Shown here one piece after another: positions 36,578-45,869 of a stretch of DNA of 64,000 nucleotides; the first letter of the stretch is position 1; each line of letters opens with the position of its first letter. Under the pieces are notes generated by a model. It saw nothing but the letters and a program-made list of their open reading frames with translations, searched no databases and had not been told where the DNA came from. The stretch comes from Rhizobiales bacterium PAR1 (lineage in GTDB: Bacteria; Pseudomonadota; Alphaproteobacteria; Rhizobiales; Beijerinckiaceae): assembly GCA_002256205.1 (NCBI GenBank), contig NKIW01000003.1:463674-527673 (forward strand), in the 5' to 3' direction. The position numbers were made by a program, and so were the translations under genes.

Positions 36578-37816
36578 TCATTTAATCAGGCGTACGCTTC
36601 CCGGCCCGACGCGCGGAACAACATTGTTCAACGCAGTCGGGTAAGGGACTGTGCTATTAGCCGGATCAAAGTTGATCTTGATGGTTCCATTGCCGAGCCA
36701 ACTGATGCCGTCAACAATCCAGGAAGTCCATTTGGCAGTGATATCCGGTGTTCCAGAGTTGGTCCACGTAAAGGCGCTTTTGGGCAGATAGATCACGCCG
36801 TGAAGATCGACGGTGGAGTCCGTCAATGTGCTGGTGCTTGCGTTGCGTTCGCCGGTGACAACGATACCCGCCAGCGGTCCCGACTTCGGAGCACTCAGGC
36901 GAACGGTCGACGAGGACCAGTCAAGCGGTGTTGTGGTGCCCCAGGAAACAATGGTCACGCCGTCGCCCACCACCGTCGACTTGGAAACCAGAAACGCGCC
37001 GCCGCGGATATAGTAGGTCCCCGGCAGAAGCGTGACATTCGAATTGTTGCTGATTTGAAGGCCCTGACAATAAGTGCCTGGCGAAAGCGTCACGGTCTGG
37101 TTGGCGATCTTCTTGTTCGTGACCGTGCAGGATGGATCATTCGGAATGGACATCGTTGCAAGCGGGTCGGGTACGTATTCCGGTGCATATTGAAGCGGCG
37201 GTTTGACGTTCTGAATGTAGTGATGCCCGTAGCCGATCGCCTGAACTGTTTTTCCAGTCAGGAAGTTGTTGGGCGTATGAGGATCGACAACGTCATCCAC
37301 ATCGTCAGAGTTGCCATAGATGTGGCAATCCGGGGCAAAGACTGAGACGGAGTCCTTTAGCTCAAGTGTATGCTTGCGCGAGGGGTGCATCGCCATAAAG
37401 CAGACGGGTCCACGCAACGGCTCTGCACTTGCCGCAGATTTTGCGCTCGCGACGAGATTGCTCATGCCAAACATCTGTATGACATAGGTCTTTACCGGCA
37501 TTGTCGCCGTGCCGCTCAGAACGCCATCGTGGAAATTGAACGACGACGATACCGCTTTGTCAGCCAGATTTGCGTGAAATGTGGCTTTGGCGACGGCCGT
37601 GGGACTTTTGCCGAGTTTCTTCTCCCGCGCGGGGAGACTCATTCCTGCCAGAACAGCGCTATCCAAGGTGGCCTGAAGCACAGCGCTGGCTGTTGTCGCG
37701 CGCGAATAATCTACCGCTGCGCCAGCACCGCCAATCAATGGAACCGCCGCAAAGGCGAAAATGATGCCGACGTTCGCCGAACGATCCCGGGTGAATTTTT
37801 TAAGCGGAACAACCAT
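36578..37816 (-). CDS. TadG/TadE-like Flp pilus-assembly family protein
   Basis: This 412-residue protein has a short basic N-terminus, then one hydrophobic segment (residues about 16-35, NVGIIFAFAAVPLIGGAGAAVDYSRA) that matches the Tad pseudopilin-like family. SAVLQATLDSAVLAGM follows. The large outer part is rich in Gly, Thr, Ser and beta structure, with repeated LLPGTYYIRGG/LSPGTYCQGL phrases. It has no VWA domain as in classical TadG. No other tad or flp genes are adjacent, so its role, perhaps a surface or septum protein, is open. Confidence 0.8.
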   Translation of the reverse strand: MVVPLKKFTRDRSANVGIIFAFAAVPLIGGAGAAVDYSRATTASAVLQATLDSAVLAGMSLPAREKKLGKSPTAVAKATFHANLADKAVSSSFNFHDGVLSGTATMPVKTYVIQMFGMSNLVASAKSAASAEPLRGPVCFMAMHPSRKHTLELKDSVSVFAPDCHIYGNSDDVDDVVDPHTPNNFLTGKTVQAIGYGHHYIQNVKPPLQYAPEYVPDPLATMSIPNDPSCTVTNKKIANQTVTLSPGTYCQGLQISNNSNVTLLPGTYYIRGGAFLVSKSTVVGDGVTIVSWGTTTPLDWSSSTVRLSAPKSGPLAGIVVTGERNASTSTLTDSTVDLHGVIYLPKSAFTWTNSGTPDITAKWTSWIVDGISWLGNGTIKINFDPANSTVPYPTALNNVVPRVGPGSVRLIK

Positions 37817-38309
37817 TCTGGCCGACCTGTTTCCTTTAAAGCGTTGCGGACGCGCGCAAAGTTCAAAAATGACGATCCGCTAGTAGATTTAATGACTTCC
37901 TGACGATGGGAGCGACAAAACGCCACACTTATTCAGGGCTGGAAAATATAAGAGTCGTTTAGGTTGATAGCCGCCCGTTGCGGGAATTCTGACCCATGCG
38001 AATACGCGGGTGATCAATGTGTCGTGCTCAACCGAGTGCCCCAAGGGCCGAACGATCGACAATGCTGGCTGCAAGATCGGACTGTCTTGTTAGGACGCGG
38101 CATCCGCGCAACCAGAAAAAAATGGGAGAGCATCACATCCATGGGGGACGTGGAAAAGGACCCACGCTGTGGCAGGCAATAAAGCGCCAGTGGGGCAAGG
38201 GCGATATTTGGCTAATGTTTGCGCGGCATGATCATAAATTAGGCATAACTAATTTTACATAACCATTTGCGATAGTGGACAAAACACCTCAATTAGCAGG
38301 ACGCTAAGC
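37817..38309. other. 493-base intergenic region, nothing recognised
   Basis: Divergent gap between the TadG-like gene and the chemoreceptor gene. Small open frames here have no family match. The AT-rich stretch at 38230-38290 is the likely chemoreceptor promoter. Confidence 0.5.
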
Positions 38310-40298
38310 ATGCGCTTTTTTCGCCTTTCAATGAATGGAAAACTCGCCTGCGCAGCTGCCTTTCTCCTCTTCGCCATAGGACTGCTCTCACGGCTGCTGA
38401 TCGAGCAATCTTTCAAGGATATCGATTTCGCCGCCAAGGAGCGGGATGGAATTGTCTATGCGAAGGCCGTCTGGCCAATTCAGGCTGCGGCAAACCTCAA
38501 TGACAAGCTCTCGGCGGGCCAGGCCGCCGCACTCGCCACTGCACTGGCGAGACCGGCACTGGGTTTTGACGCTGCAATGACCACAGCGGCCGAGTCAAAA
38601 GATGTGCTCTCGGCTTTGACGACAGCCGGGGAGGACCAGGCGGTCAAGCTCCGTGCGAGCTCCCGCGCTCTGATGTCCAAGATCGGTGATGGCTCGAACC
38701 TGATCCTCGATCCAGATCTTGACAGCTTTTATGTCATGGACGCGGTGATCGTGAAGCTGCCCGAGTTGACCGATGCCGCGCGAGCGCTTTTTGACCAGAT
38801 GGTCTTGGTCGCGAGTGCCGATGCGCCGGATTTCGATGCGAAGTCGCAGCTCATGATCGCGCTCGGGCGCTATGAGGCGGGAGCTTCCGGTCTGGCGACC
38901 TCGATCAAGACCGCGATCGCGAATAATCCGGACGGCAGCCTCGAGAAGGCGCTGAAAGGCGCACAGGGCAACCTTCAGAACGATTCCGATGCGTTCTACG
39001 GCGCGGTAAAGCGCGCGTCCTCCGTTCTGATCGAGCGTGCGGAGCCGAACGCGATCAAGATGGTGACGCCGCTGCATGAAAAGCTCCAGCGCAATGCGGA
39101 TCAATACTGGGGTGCAACAGCCGGCGAACTTGATCGCCTGCTCGATTTGCGCATCGCGGGGTTCAAGTCTCGCCTCTGGACCAACCTAACGATTGCCTAC
39201 CTCGTGACGCTGATCGCCTTTGGCGTGCTCGCTGCGGTCGGGCTCTCGATCACGCGCGGCATACGGCGCCTGATCGATCGCATGGAGAGCCTCGCAAAAG
39301 GCGATCTCGCGACCCCCATTCCCTATGGCGAGGATCGCGATGAACTCGGTAAGCTTGCAAGCGCAGTCGGTGTGTTTCGCTCAACCCTGATGGAAGTAGA
39401 GCGCTTGAACGCCGAGACGGCGCAAGCGATCGAATCTTCTATTGATGAGCGGCGCACAACGATGCTGAGCATAGCGGAAACGCTGGAAGAGAAAATCCTT
39501 TCGGTGGCGACGCGCGTGCGTGAAATGTCGAGAGGCATGGCGCAGGACGCGGGCATCATGTCCGATGGCGCTGCTCATTCGAGCCAGGAGGTTGAAGCCG
39601 CTGTTCGTGCGTCCGAGATGACTGCTGTCAGTGCCGATGAGGCCGCTGCCGAGGCTATGCGGCTCGCGGATGCTGCCAGAGATGTGCGCCGCCGGATGGT
39701 TGAAGCCACTAACATCAGTGATGATGCTCAGACGCATGCGCATACGGCTGAAAAGACCGTCGCCGACCTGACCGAGGCTGCTGCGCGCATCGGCGAAGTC
39801 GTCAATCTGATCTCCGACATTGCCGGGCAGACCAACCTCCTCGCGCTTAATGCGACGATTGAGGCGGCGCGCGCGGGTGAGGCGGGCAGGGGGTTCTCTG
39901 TCGTTGCGGCGGAGGTCAAGGCGCTGGCCAATCAGACCGCCGGCGCTACCGGTGATATTGGACGGCAGGTTCAGGCGATCCAGAGCGCAACGAGCCTCGT
40001 CGCCGAAGAGATGGCGGTGATTGTCAGCACGATCCAGAAACTTGGCGATATTGCACGCGGCGGGGCTGCAGCCATAGATGCCCAGACCACGCAAGTCGAA
40101 GCGATCTGCAACACCACCTCCACCGTTTCTGGCAATACCGCGAGCTTTGGCAAGGTGGTCCAGACCATTCAGAGCTTCACGCAAAAGACGGAAGAACTCT
40201 CGCGCCGCTCGCTCGCCTCGTCCTCCGATGTTGGACATGAGGCAGACCGGCTTCAGGATGAAGTGAGCGCGATGCTTCAGGCGCTGCGGCGCGCCTGA
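38310..40298 (+). CDS. Methyl-accepting chemotaxis protein, complete
   Basis: This 662-residue transmembrane receptor senses a signal and controls CheA. Order: TM1 at about residues 10-30, a helical periplasmic domain to about 285, TM2 ([22 protein letters not shown]), HAMP ([22 protein letters not shown]), then the signalling domain with the tip [20 protein letters not shown] and [18 protein letters not shown] precedes the ATG. There is no C-terminal pentapeptide for CheR/CheB docking. The gene is isolated from che genes. Its 3' end is immediately followed by an IS3 fragment. Confidence 0.95.
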   Translation: MRFFRLSMNGKLACAAAFLLFAIGLLSRLLIEQSFKDIDFAAKERDGIVYAKAVWPIQAAANLNDKLSAGQAAALATALARPALGFDAAMTTAAESKDVLSALTTAGEDQAVKLRASSRALMSKIGDGSNLILDPDLDSFYVMDAVIVKLPELTDAARALFDQMVLVASADAPDFDAKSQLMIALGRYEAGASGLATSIKTAIANNPDGSLEKALKGAQGNLQNDSDAFYGAVKRASSVLIERAEPNAIKMVTPLHEKLQRNADQYWGATAGELDRLLDLRIAGFKSRLWTNLTIAYLVTLIAFGVLAAVGLSITRGIRRLIDRMESLAKGDLATPIPYGEDRDELGKLASAVGVFRSTLMEVERLNAETAQAIESSIDERRTTMLSIAETLEEKILSVATRVREMSRGMAQDAGIMSDGAAHSSQEVEAAVRASEMTAVSADEAAAEAMRLADAARDVRRRMVEATNISDDAQTHAHTAEKTVADLTEAAARIGEVVNLISDIAGQTNLLALNATIEAARAGEAGRGFSVVAAEVKALANQTAGATGDIGRQVQAIQSATSLVAEEMAVIVSTIQKLGDIARGGAAAIDAQTTQVEAICNTTSTVSGNTASFGKVVQTIQSFTQKTEELSRRSLASSSDVGHEADRLQDEVSAMLQALRRA

Positions 40299-40301
40299 GC
40301 A

Positions 40302-40373
40302 GCGCATCATCCTGCTGACCCATATCCAGCCGGGCAACCCGCAACAGAACGCCTATGTCGAGCGCTATAATCG
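40302..40373 (+). pseudogene. IS3-family transposase (OrfB) fragment
   Basis: THIQPGNPQQNAYVERYNRS matches the segment around the final glutamate of the DDE core in IS3-family OrfB proteins. Only 24 codons remain. The fragment starts four bases after the chemoreceptor stop and cuts the multicopper-oxidase remnant on the other strand. Confidence 0.82.
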
Positions 40374-40864
40374 ATCCGCTCGCCGACCTTTGCTTCCAGC
40401 GGTGTATGCTCACCGTGGACATTGCCATTCAGTGTCCAGCGATAGCCGGACTCTTCGCCGAGCATGATATGAAAGGTCCGATCCGGTTGTCTGGCTGCGA
40501 GCGGGGCCTTTGCCTGAAGCCGCTCGTCGGGCGCAAGCGTCGCGAAGGCGGCTGTCCTTTCCGCTGTCTCCCATATCTTTGTAACAGTTGCTCCAGCACT
40601 CGCCAGAACGATGCCAGTCCGGCGCTTGTCGGCCTCCACTTGCGCAAGGATCGGGGGGACACCGGTCACCGGGATCGTCAGAAGGAGGCCAAGACGCCCC
40701 TTACCGGAAATGCCATAGACCTTCGCTGACCGCCCATGGACGTCCAGCGTTCGCGAGCCGACTGTAAGGAGCGCGGGCTTAGATTGTGCTCGGGCCCACT
40801 GCGTCGGCAAGGCGAGGGCAGCCGCGCCTGTAGCCAAGAGCATTTGCCTGCGGTCGAGACACAT
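40307..40864 (-). pseudogene. Multicopper oxidase remnant, internally deleted and 3'-truncated
   Basis: ATG at 40864 starts a Tat-type signal (LDRRQMLLATGAAALALPTQWARA). Then LLTVGSRTLDVHGRSAKVYGISG is the start of a CumA-like multicopper oxidase. Directly after GLLL the sequence jumps to PPILAQVEADKRRTGIVLASAGATV and TFHIMLGEESGYRWTLNG, from the later part of the enzyme; the first copper domain with its HxH motifs is missing. After VGERI, at about 40370, the frame enters the antisense of an IS3 fragment. No copper-binding histidine motif remains, so the product cannot be an oxidase. Confidence 0.75.
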
Positions 40865-41141
40865 CGCCATCTCTTGAAAACACGGGGTTGAGGGCTCAAC
40901 CAATCCAGAATTTCAGGTCAAGGATGGCGCAGGATCCGGCCGAAAGACGTTGATCCATGTCACGGATCATATTTCAAATGATTTCAAAAAGGCGTTTGGT
41001 TCTGTCCCTTCAGCAATGTCGGCTTACGAGCTTCCATTTTGGGCAATGAACGACTGCACCGGGCCGTTGAACGAAAACTTCCCGGTTATCGGACGGTTTT
41101 TTTGAACACTGTTTTGAGCGCAGGGCGAAATTGAACGGTGA

Positions 41142-42917
41142 TTATCGGGGAGTGGAATAGAGATCCCTCAGCGTGGAAAACGCCTGTTTTCGGCTAGCCT
41201 TGTCCTCCCCGATGAGGCCTTTGCGGTTGAATCCCTTTTGGAAACCGGTTTGACGGCGCGCCGAGCGGAAATCATAAAGCAGCCACGCCGCAAGCCCACG
41301 AATATAGGGCACGGCGGTGATGCGTCTGAACTGTTGGCGGTAGAATTCGCTCTGCCAATCCTCCGTGAACAAGATGCGGCCTTCCCCACGGTGATTGAGG
41401 TGCGCATCGGCGCCGGTTTCGCTGATGATTACAGGCTTGTTTGGGCGCGAATTGGCGAGCAGCCGTTCGAGGCCTGAAAAATCGGGCTCATACCAGCCGA
41501 AGTATTCGTTCAGCCCGATAATATCGAGCCATTGGGTCAGCCGGTCTTCGAGGGTGAAAGTCTCGCGATTGATCAGACAGGCTGCCCCTACAAGCCGCGT
41601 CGGGTCGGCCATACGGGCGGCTTCGGCAAGGCCGGACATGAAAGCGAGGCGGGCTTCGGTGTCGGCGTTTTCATTGCCGACGCCCCAGATGATGACGCTG
41701 GCGCGGTTGGCATCGCGCGCAACAAGTTCAAGAAGCTGGTTCTTGGCGTCGGCGAAGGTTGCCGGGTTGGCAAAGTCGATCGCCCAATAGACCGGAATTT
41801 CCGCCCAGAGCAGGAATCCGAGCTCATCGGCAAGTTCCGCGACCTTCTCGTGGTGCGGATAATGCGCAAGGCGCAGGAAATTGCAGCCAAGTTCGCGCGC
41901 ATGTGTCAGTCGCCGGCGGATATCGGCCTCGGTCGAGACCTTGCCGAGAACTAGGTCGTCCTCGTGGACACAGACGCCCTTGAGCCAGATCGACTGGCCG
42001 TTCAACAGGATATTCGTGCCGCGCGTTTCGATTGTGCGAAAACCGATCCGCTCCTGAACGGTGTCGGTGCCAACGCGAAAAGCAACATCGTAGAGGCGAG
42101 GGCTTTCGGGCGACCAGCGCTCGGGGTTCGCTGGGAGAACGAGCGTTCCGAGCCCGGCGATGATCGGCAAATCAGCCGTCAGCCCGAGTTCGGGGATCTC
42201 CACACGGCCGACGCCATCCACCGGCTCCGAAAGGGCGAGGGTGAAGCGGATGGCCTGCCCATCTGAGGCCAGCGCCGCGCGTGCATCACGGATAAAGACG
42301 GCCGGCAGGCGCAAGAGCGAGACCTCGCGATAGAGCCCGCCGTCATTGAACCAGTCGATATGGTGCATCGGCACGCGGTCCGGCTGGCGCCGGTTCTCGA
42401 CCATGATCTGAAGGCGGTTCTGGCCCGCTGTGAGATGGCGCGTGACATCGAGATAGAAAGGCGTCGAGCCACCGCGATGCCCGCCGATATAGACACCGTT
42501 GAGGAAGACCAGCGCTCGATAATTCGCCGCGCCGATGCGCAGGAATACGCGCTCGCCTTCTGGACCAGCTTGCCATTGGACATGCCGCGTATACCAGGCC
42601 GCGCCCTCGAAATAGGTCCATTCCGGCTTCAGCACGGTCCAGCAGGACGGGACGGGGACAAGATCGCCCGCCTCGATCTCGTAGTCTCGGGGGATTGGCC
42701 ATTGCGAGGGCGGGTCTTCATTGGCTTCATACCAGCGCTGACGGAGGCCTTCGTCGAAGAGATCCAGCGTCATGCGCCATGCGCCATCAAGGTTGATGGT
42801 CTCGCGCCCGCCAAGGATAATGTGGCTTTCCGCCCCGACCATGCCAGCCTCAAACGGGCCAGCGTAATTCTCGTCATGGAGATGGGCGAAAGGATCTTGG
42901 ACGCCGGTTTCGGTCAT
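41142..42917 (-). CDS. Glycoside hydrolase family 2 (beta-glucuronidase/beta-galactosidase type)
   Basis: This 591-residue enzyme cleaves terminal beta-linked sugars. The N-terminal jelly-roll and immunoglobulin-like domains precede a TIM barrel with GVCVHEDDLVLG, NFLRLAHYPHHEKVAELADELG, the acid/base glutamate in WGVGNEN and the nucleophile in PVIISETGADA. The C-terminal WLLYDFRSARRQTGFQKGFNRKGL resembles beta-glucuronidases. I chose ATG 42917 because it overlaps the stop of the preceding gene (ATGA); a longer frame to 43037 exists. No signal peptide, so it acts in the cytoplasm on imported oligosaccharide or glycoside. It is the last gene of the LacI-linked operon. Confidence 0.92.
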   Translation of the reverse strand: MTETGVQDPFAHLHDENYAGPFEAGMVGAESHIILGGRETINLDGAWRMTLDLFDEGLRQRWYEANEDPPSQWPIPRDYEIEAGDLVPVPSCWTVLKPEWTYFEGAAWYTRHVQWQAGPEGERVFLRIGAANYRALVFLNGVYIGGHRGGSTPFYLDVTRHLTAGQNRLQIMVENRRQPDRVPMHHIDWFNDGGLYREVSLLRLPAVFIRDARAALASDGQAIRFTLALSEPVDGVGRVEIPELGLTADLPIIAGLGTLVLPANPERWSPESPRLYDVAFRVGTDTVQERIGFRTIETRGTNILLNGQSIWLKGVCVHEDDLVLGKVSTEADIRRRLTHARELGCNFLRLAHYPHHEKVAELADELGFLLWAEIPVYWAIDFANPATFADAKNQLLELVARDANRASVIIWGVGNENADTEARLAFMSGLAEAARMADPTRLVGAACLINRETFTLEDRLTQWLDIIGLNEYFGWYEPDFSGLERLLANSRPNKPVIISETGADAHLNHRGEGRILFTEDWQSEFYRQQFRRITAVPYIRGLAAWLLYDFRSARRQTGFQKGFNRKGLIGEDKASRKQAFSTLRDLYSTPR

Positions 42918-44074
42918 GGGGTGATAGACCTTTCCGGCCCACGATAGCCGATCCCGATCATCCGGCGAAAACGCCATTTCCAGCGTCCCGGCCAGAGTGT
43001 GTCCGCGATCATCGCGATGGCGATCCAGCGAAACCACGTCGCAAAGGTGTTCGAGAGCCCCTGCGGCTCCTCATAGCCTTTCACCCAGCCATCCTGCCGC
43101 CGGATGCCAGATTCAACATCTGAAAAGCCGCCGTCATCCTTCTGAAACCCAAGGAGTTCCTTCAATAACCGCGAGAGCCACAGCTCAATCTCTTCCCGCC
43201 GATAATCGAGCAGGCGAAGGCCATGCACCAGCACATCCACCGCATCGACATCGATACAGGCGCTATCGATCACCGGCGGCAGCGAGAGGCAATAATCAAC
43301 GGCGCGCTCGAAAGCGACCGGCACTTGCCCCTCATGGTACCAGAGGTGGAAATTGTGCATCGAGCCTGCGAAGGCATGCAGCAGGCGGGTCTTGTCCGAG
43401 AGTTGCCCCACGCCCCAGAAGCCGGTGGTCGGCTCACGATAGCGATCATGCCACGCGTAAAGGATATCGAGCGCCGTGCTGACCCGCGCCTGCAGGTCCG
43501 CATCGCCGTCCCGCCGCATCAGGAGGAGGAAGCTCGCGAGATTGACGATGTTGTTCCCTTCCTGCCACGGGTCGTTGAGATCGCGGTCGCAGAGCCAGGC
43601 CTTCAGCGTTTGCGGATCGAGAAAAGGTTCAGCGAAAGAAAGGTTTGGCTTGCGCCCCGGCGACAGCGCATCAACCGCGCCGAGGCTGTAATTCGTGACG
43701 TGAAAATCGATATAGCGCCAGGTTTCAGCTCGGTCCGGCTTCTTGAATACTGTTGCATCCGTCATCCCCGGCACGCGGAAAATCCCGTCTGCACGGCGAT
43801 GACTTTCCAGCCAGTTCACGAGGTTCGACCTCTCGGAGGCAGTCCAGCTTTCCAGCCCGCCGATCAGTTCCCGGCACATCACGGCGTTATACGTGCCCGG
43901 TAGCAGCACGCCGGGCCACGCGGCTCCATCGTGATGCGCGCTGATCCGGCTGACGCCACGCGGCAGGCCACGCATCTGCATGCTTTCAAACCAATGCAGG
44001 CTTTTCTGTCGCGCCGCTTCAACCTGATGCCCGAGATCGACGGGCGGAGACGCCTTGTCCAGCATCGCTGTCAT
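42914..44074 (-). CDS. Alpha/alpha-toroid (prenyltransferase-like fold) protein of unknown function
   Basis: This 386-residue protein has no signal peptide. Repeated helical-hairpin phrases (WPGVLLPGTYNAVMCRELIGGL, LLGFQKDDGGFSDVESG, GWVKGYEEPQGLSNTFATWFRW) resemble the alpha/alpha toroid of terpenoid cyclases and some glycosidases. I do not recognise a specific family. ATG at 44074 overlaps the permease stop (ATGA), and the next gene overlaps its own stop, so it is locked between the sugar permease and GH2 genes. A role as a second glycoside-processing enzyme is inferred from position and fold. A longer frame to 44275 is permease antisense and is rejected. Confidence 0.7.
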   Translation of the reverse strand: MTAMLDKASPPVDLGHQVEAARQKSLHWFESMQMRGLPRGVSRISAHHDGAAWPGVLLPGTYNAVMCRELIGGLESWTASERSNLVNWLESHRRADGIFRVPGMTDATVFKKPDRAETWRYIDFHVTNYSLGAVDALSPGRKPNLSFAEPFLDPQTLKAWLCDRDLNDPWQEGNNIVNLASFLLLMRRDGDADLQARVSTALDILYAWHDRYREPTTGFWGVGQLSDKTRLLHAFAGSMHNFHLWYHEGQVPVAFERAVDYCLSLPPVIDSACIDVDAVDVLVHGLRLLDYRREEIELWLSRLLKELLGFQKDDGGFSDVESGIRRQDGWVKGYEEPQGLSNTFATWFRWIAIAMIADTLWPGRWKWRFRRMIGIGYRGPERSITP

Positions 44075-44916
44075 CCTTTCACCGCGCCGGCGGCCATGCC
44101 TTCCATCACGCGCTTCTGGGCGAGAAGGAACAGCACCGCGACGGGGAGGGTGGTGATCACGGCAAGCGCCATGATGCCTTGGAAATTCGCGCCAAGTTCG
44201 GTGTTCATCGCCAGTAGCGCGACGGGAAGGGTGTAAGTGTCTGGCGTCTTGGAGATCACCATGATCGGAAACCACTGCGCCCAGTTCAGCAGGAAGGTGA
44301 TTAGCGCGACAGTAGCGGTCACCGGTGCTGCCATCGGCAGAATGACACGAAACAGGATCTGCGCCTCGCTTGCGCCATCGATGATCGCAGCCTCAATGAC
44401 TTCCGCCGGGATTTTCCGGAAGAACTGCTCGAACAGGAAGAACTGGATCGGCCCGAGCGCGAGGAACAGGATGATGCCCGCATAACTGCCGAGCAACCCA
44501 AGTTTGTACATCACGAGATAGACCGGGATCACGAGCAGCATGTAGGGATACATGATCGCGACGAGAAACACGGTTCGAAGCGTGGCAAAACCGGGGAGCT
44601 TCGGCATCCGCGTCAGTGCATAAGCGCCGAGCGCGGTTATGGTGACGCCAAGCACCGTTGAGAGGCCCGTGATCGCGAACGAATTGGCGATATAGCGCCA
44701 GAGCGGCACACCGCCGATCTGCGCGATCTCGGCGAAGATCGAGAAATCGAGCGTTTCCGGCCAGAGGCGGATAGGCGCAGCCATGATGGCCTTGGTCGCG
44801 CGGAAGGCACTCACCAGCATCCACCAGTAGGGATAGAGGAAGGCAAGGCTGATCGTACCCGCCAGCGCATAGGCGGCGATCTGGAGCGCCCGGTTGTCTC
44901 CTCGCGCGATGCTCAT
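44071..44916 (-). CDS. Carbohydrate ABC transporter permease (MalG type)
   Basis: This 281-residue permease has six hydrophobic segments. The EAA-like loop is EVIEAAIIDGASEAQILFRVILPMAAP, which docks on an MsmK/UgpC-type ATPase. ATG at 44916 overlaps the stop of the other permease (ATGA). Part of the importer encoded at 44071-47153. No ATPase gene is present in the operon. Confidence 0.94.
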   Translation of the reverse strand: MSIARGDNRALQIAAYALAGTISLAFLYPYWWMLVSAFRATKAIMAAPIRLWPETLDFSIFAEIAQIGGVPLWRYIANSFAITGLSTVLGVTITALGAYALTRMPKLPGFATLRTVFLVAIMYPYMLLVIPVYLVMYKLGLLGSYAGIILFLALGPIQFFLFEQFFRKIPAEVIEAAIIDGASEAQILFRVILPMAAPVTATVALITFLLNWAQWFPIMVISKTPDTYTLPVALLAMNTELGANFQGIMALAVITTLPVAVLFLLAQKRVMEGMAAGAVKG

Positions 44917-45803
44917 GCCGCTACCTCGCGATCCGCGATGCGGTAGAAGGTCAACGAAATCAGGATGACGATGGCAAAGAGGATCGTCGCCATCGCGGTC
45001 GCCTCGCCATATCGGCCTTGGTCGAAGAGCTGATAGGCGTAGTAGGAGACGAAATTTGTCGCCTCGTTCGGCCCACCCTTGGTCATCACCACGACGACCG
45101 TGAAGGTCTTGAGGAACTGGATCAGTGCATAAACCGTGTTGATGATCAGCGCCGGCTTGAGCTGCGGCAGGATCACATAGCGCCAGCGCTGCCAGGCGGT
45201 CGCGCCATCGACATGAGCCGCTTCCTCGAGCGCCTTGTCGCGCATCGAGAGGTTCGCGAGGAAGATGATCATGTAGAACCCGGCGTGATGCCAAAGCTCC
45301 GCAATCAGCAGCGAGGCCATCGCCGTTCTGGCGCTCGTCAGGCCGGCGAAGGCCGGCGCGCCGATCATCTCCAACATCGCATTGATGGCGCCGAAGGAGC
45401 GGTCAAAAAGCCAACGCCAGACGACGTAACCCGCGACATCCGGCGTCACCACAGGCAGGAAAATTGCGAGGCGAAAGAACAGGTTGCCGCGTGTTAGTAA
45501 TGCGGAATCGAGCAGAACCGCGACACCGAGCGCAAAGGCGAGGTTCGCGACGACCGAAAGCGCGGTGTAGAGGAACGTTTTCGTCAGCGAGGCGAGAAAC
45601 GCCGGGTCCGAGAGCACGACAAGGTAATTCGCGAACCCGACATAGGTCGGGTTCGGGCGTAGCGCCGTCGCGGAAGCCGTAAAAGACACCTGAATCGAAA
45701 GCAGGATCGGCCAGAGCCCGAACAGGATCGTCAGAACCGCAAACGGCAGCACGAAGAGATAGAAGATGCGGTGGCGCCAGACCACGTCGAGGGTCTCGAT
45801 CAT
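44913..45803 (-). CDS. Carbohydrate ABC transporter permease (MalF type)
   Basis: This 296-residue sugar permease begins MIETLDVVWRHRIFYLFVLPFAVLTI, typical of the UgpA/LacF type. The EAA-like loop is ALEEAAHVDGATAWQRWRYVILPQLKP. It lies 66 bases after the binding-protein gene, a gap that holds a stem-loop, and is coupled to the MalG-type permease. Confidence 0.94.
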   Translation of the reverse strand: MIETLDVVWRHRIFYLFVLPFAVLTILFGLWPILLSIQVSFTASATALRPNPTYVGFANYLVVLSDPAFLASLTKTFLYTALSVVANLAFALGVAVLLDSALLTRGNLFFRLAIFLPVVTPDVAGYVVWRWLFDRSFGAINAMLEMIGAPAFAGLTSARTAMASLLIAELWHHAGFYMIIFLANLSMRDKALEEAAHVDGATAWQRWRYVILPQLKPALIINTVYALIQFLKTFTVVVVMTKGGPNEATNFVSYYAYQLFDQGRYGEATAMATILFAIVILISLTFYRIADREVAA

Positions 45804-45832
45804 CGGTTCGCCTTGCAGGTTCGGGATGGCAT

Positions 45833-45858
45833 GGGCCCCGCGGCGAAACGCGGAGCCC
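45833..45858 (-). promoter_or_regulatory. Stem-loop between sugar-binding-protein and permease genes
   Basis: GGGCCCCGCG-GCGAAA-CGCGGAGCCC pairs ten bases with one mismatch, 11 bases after the binding-protein stop. There is no T-run on the minus strand. It is placed as in the two other importer operons of this window. Confidence 0.65.
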
Positions 45859-45869
45859 GGCTTGCGAAC

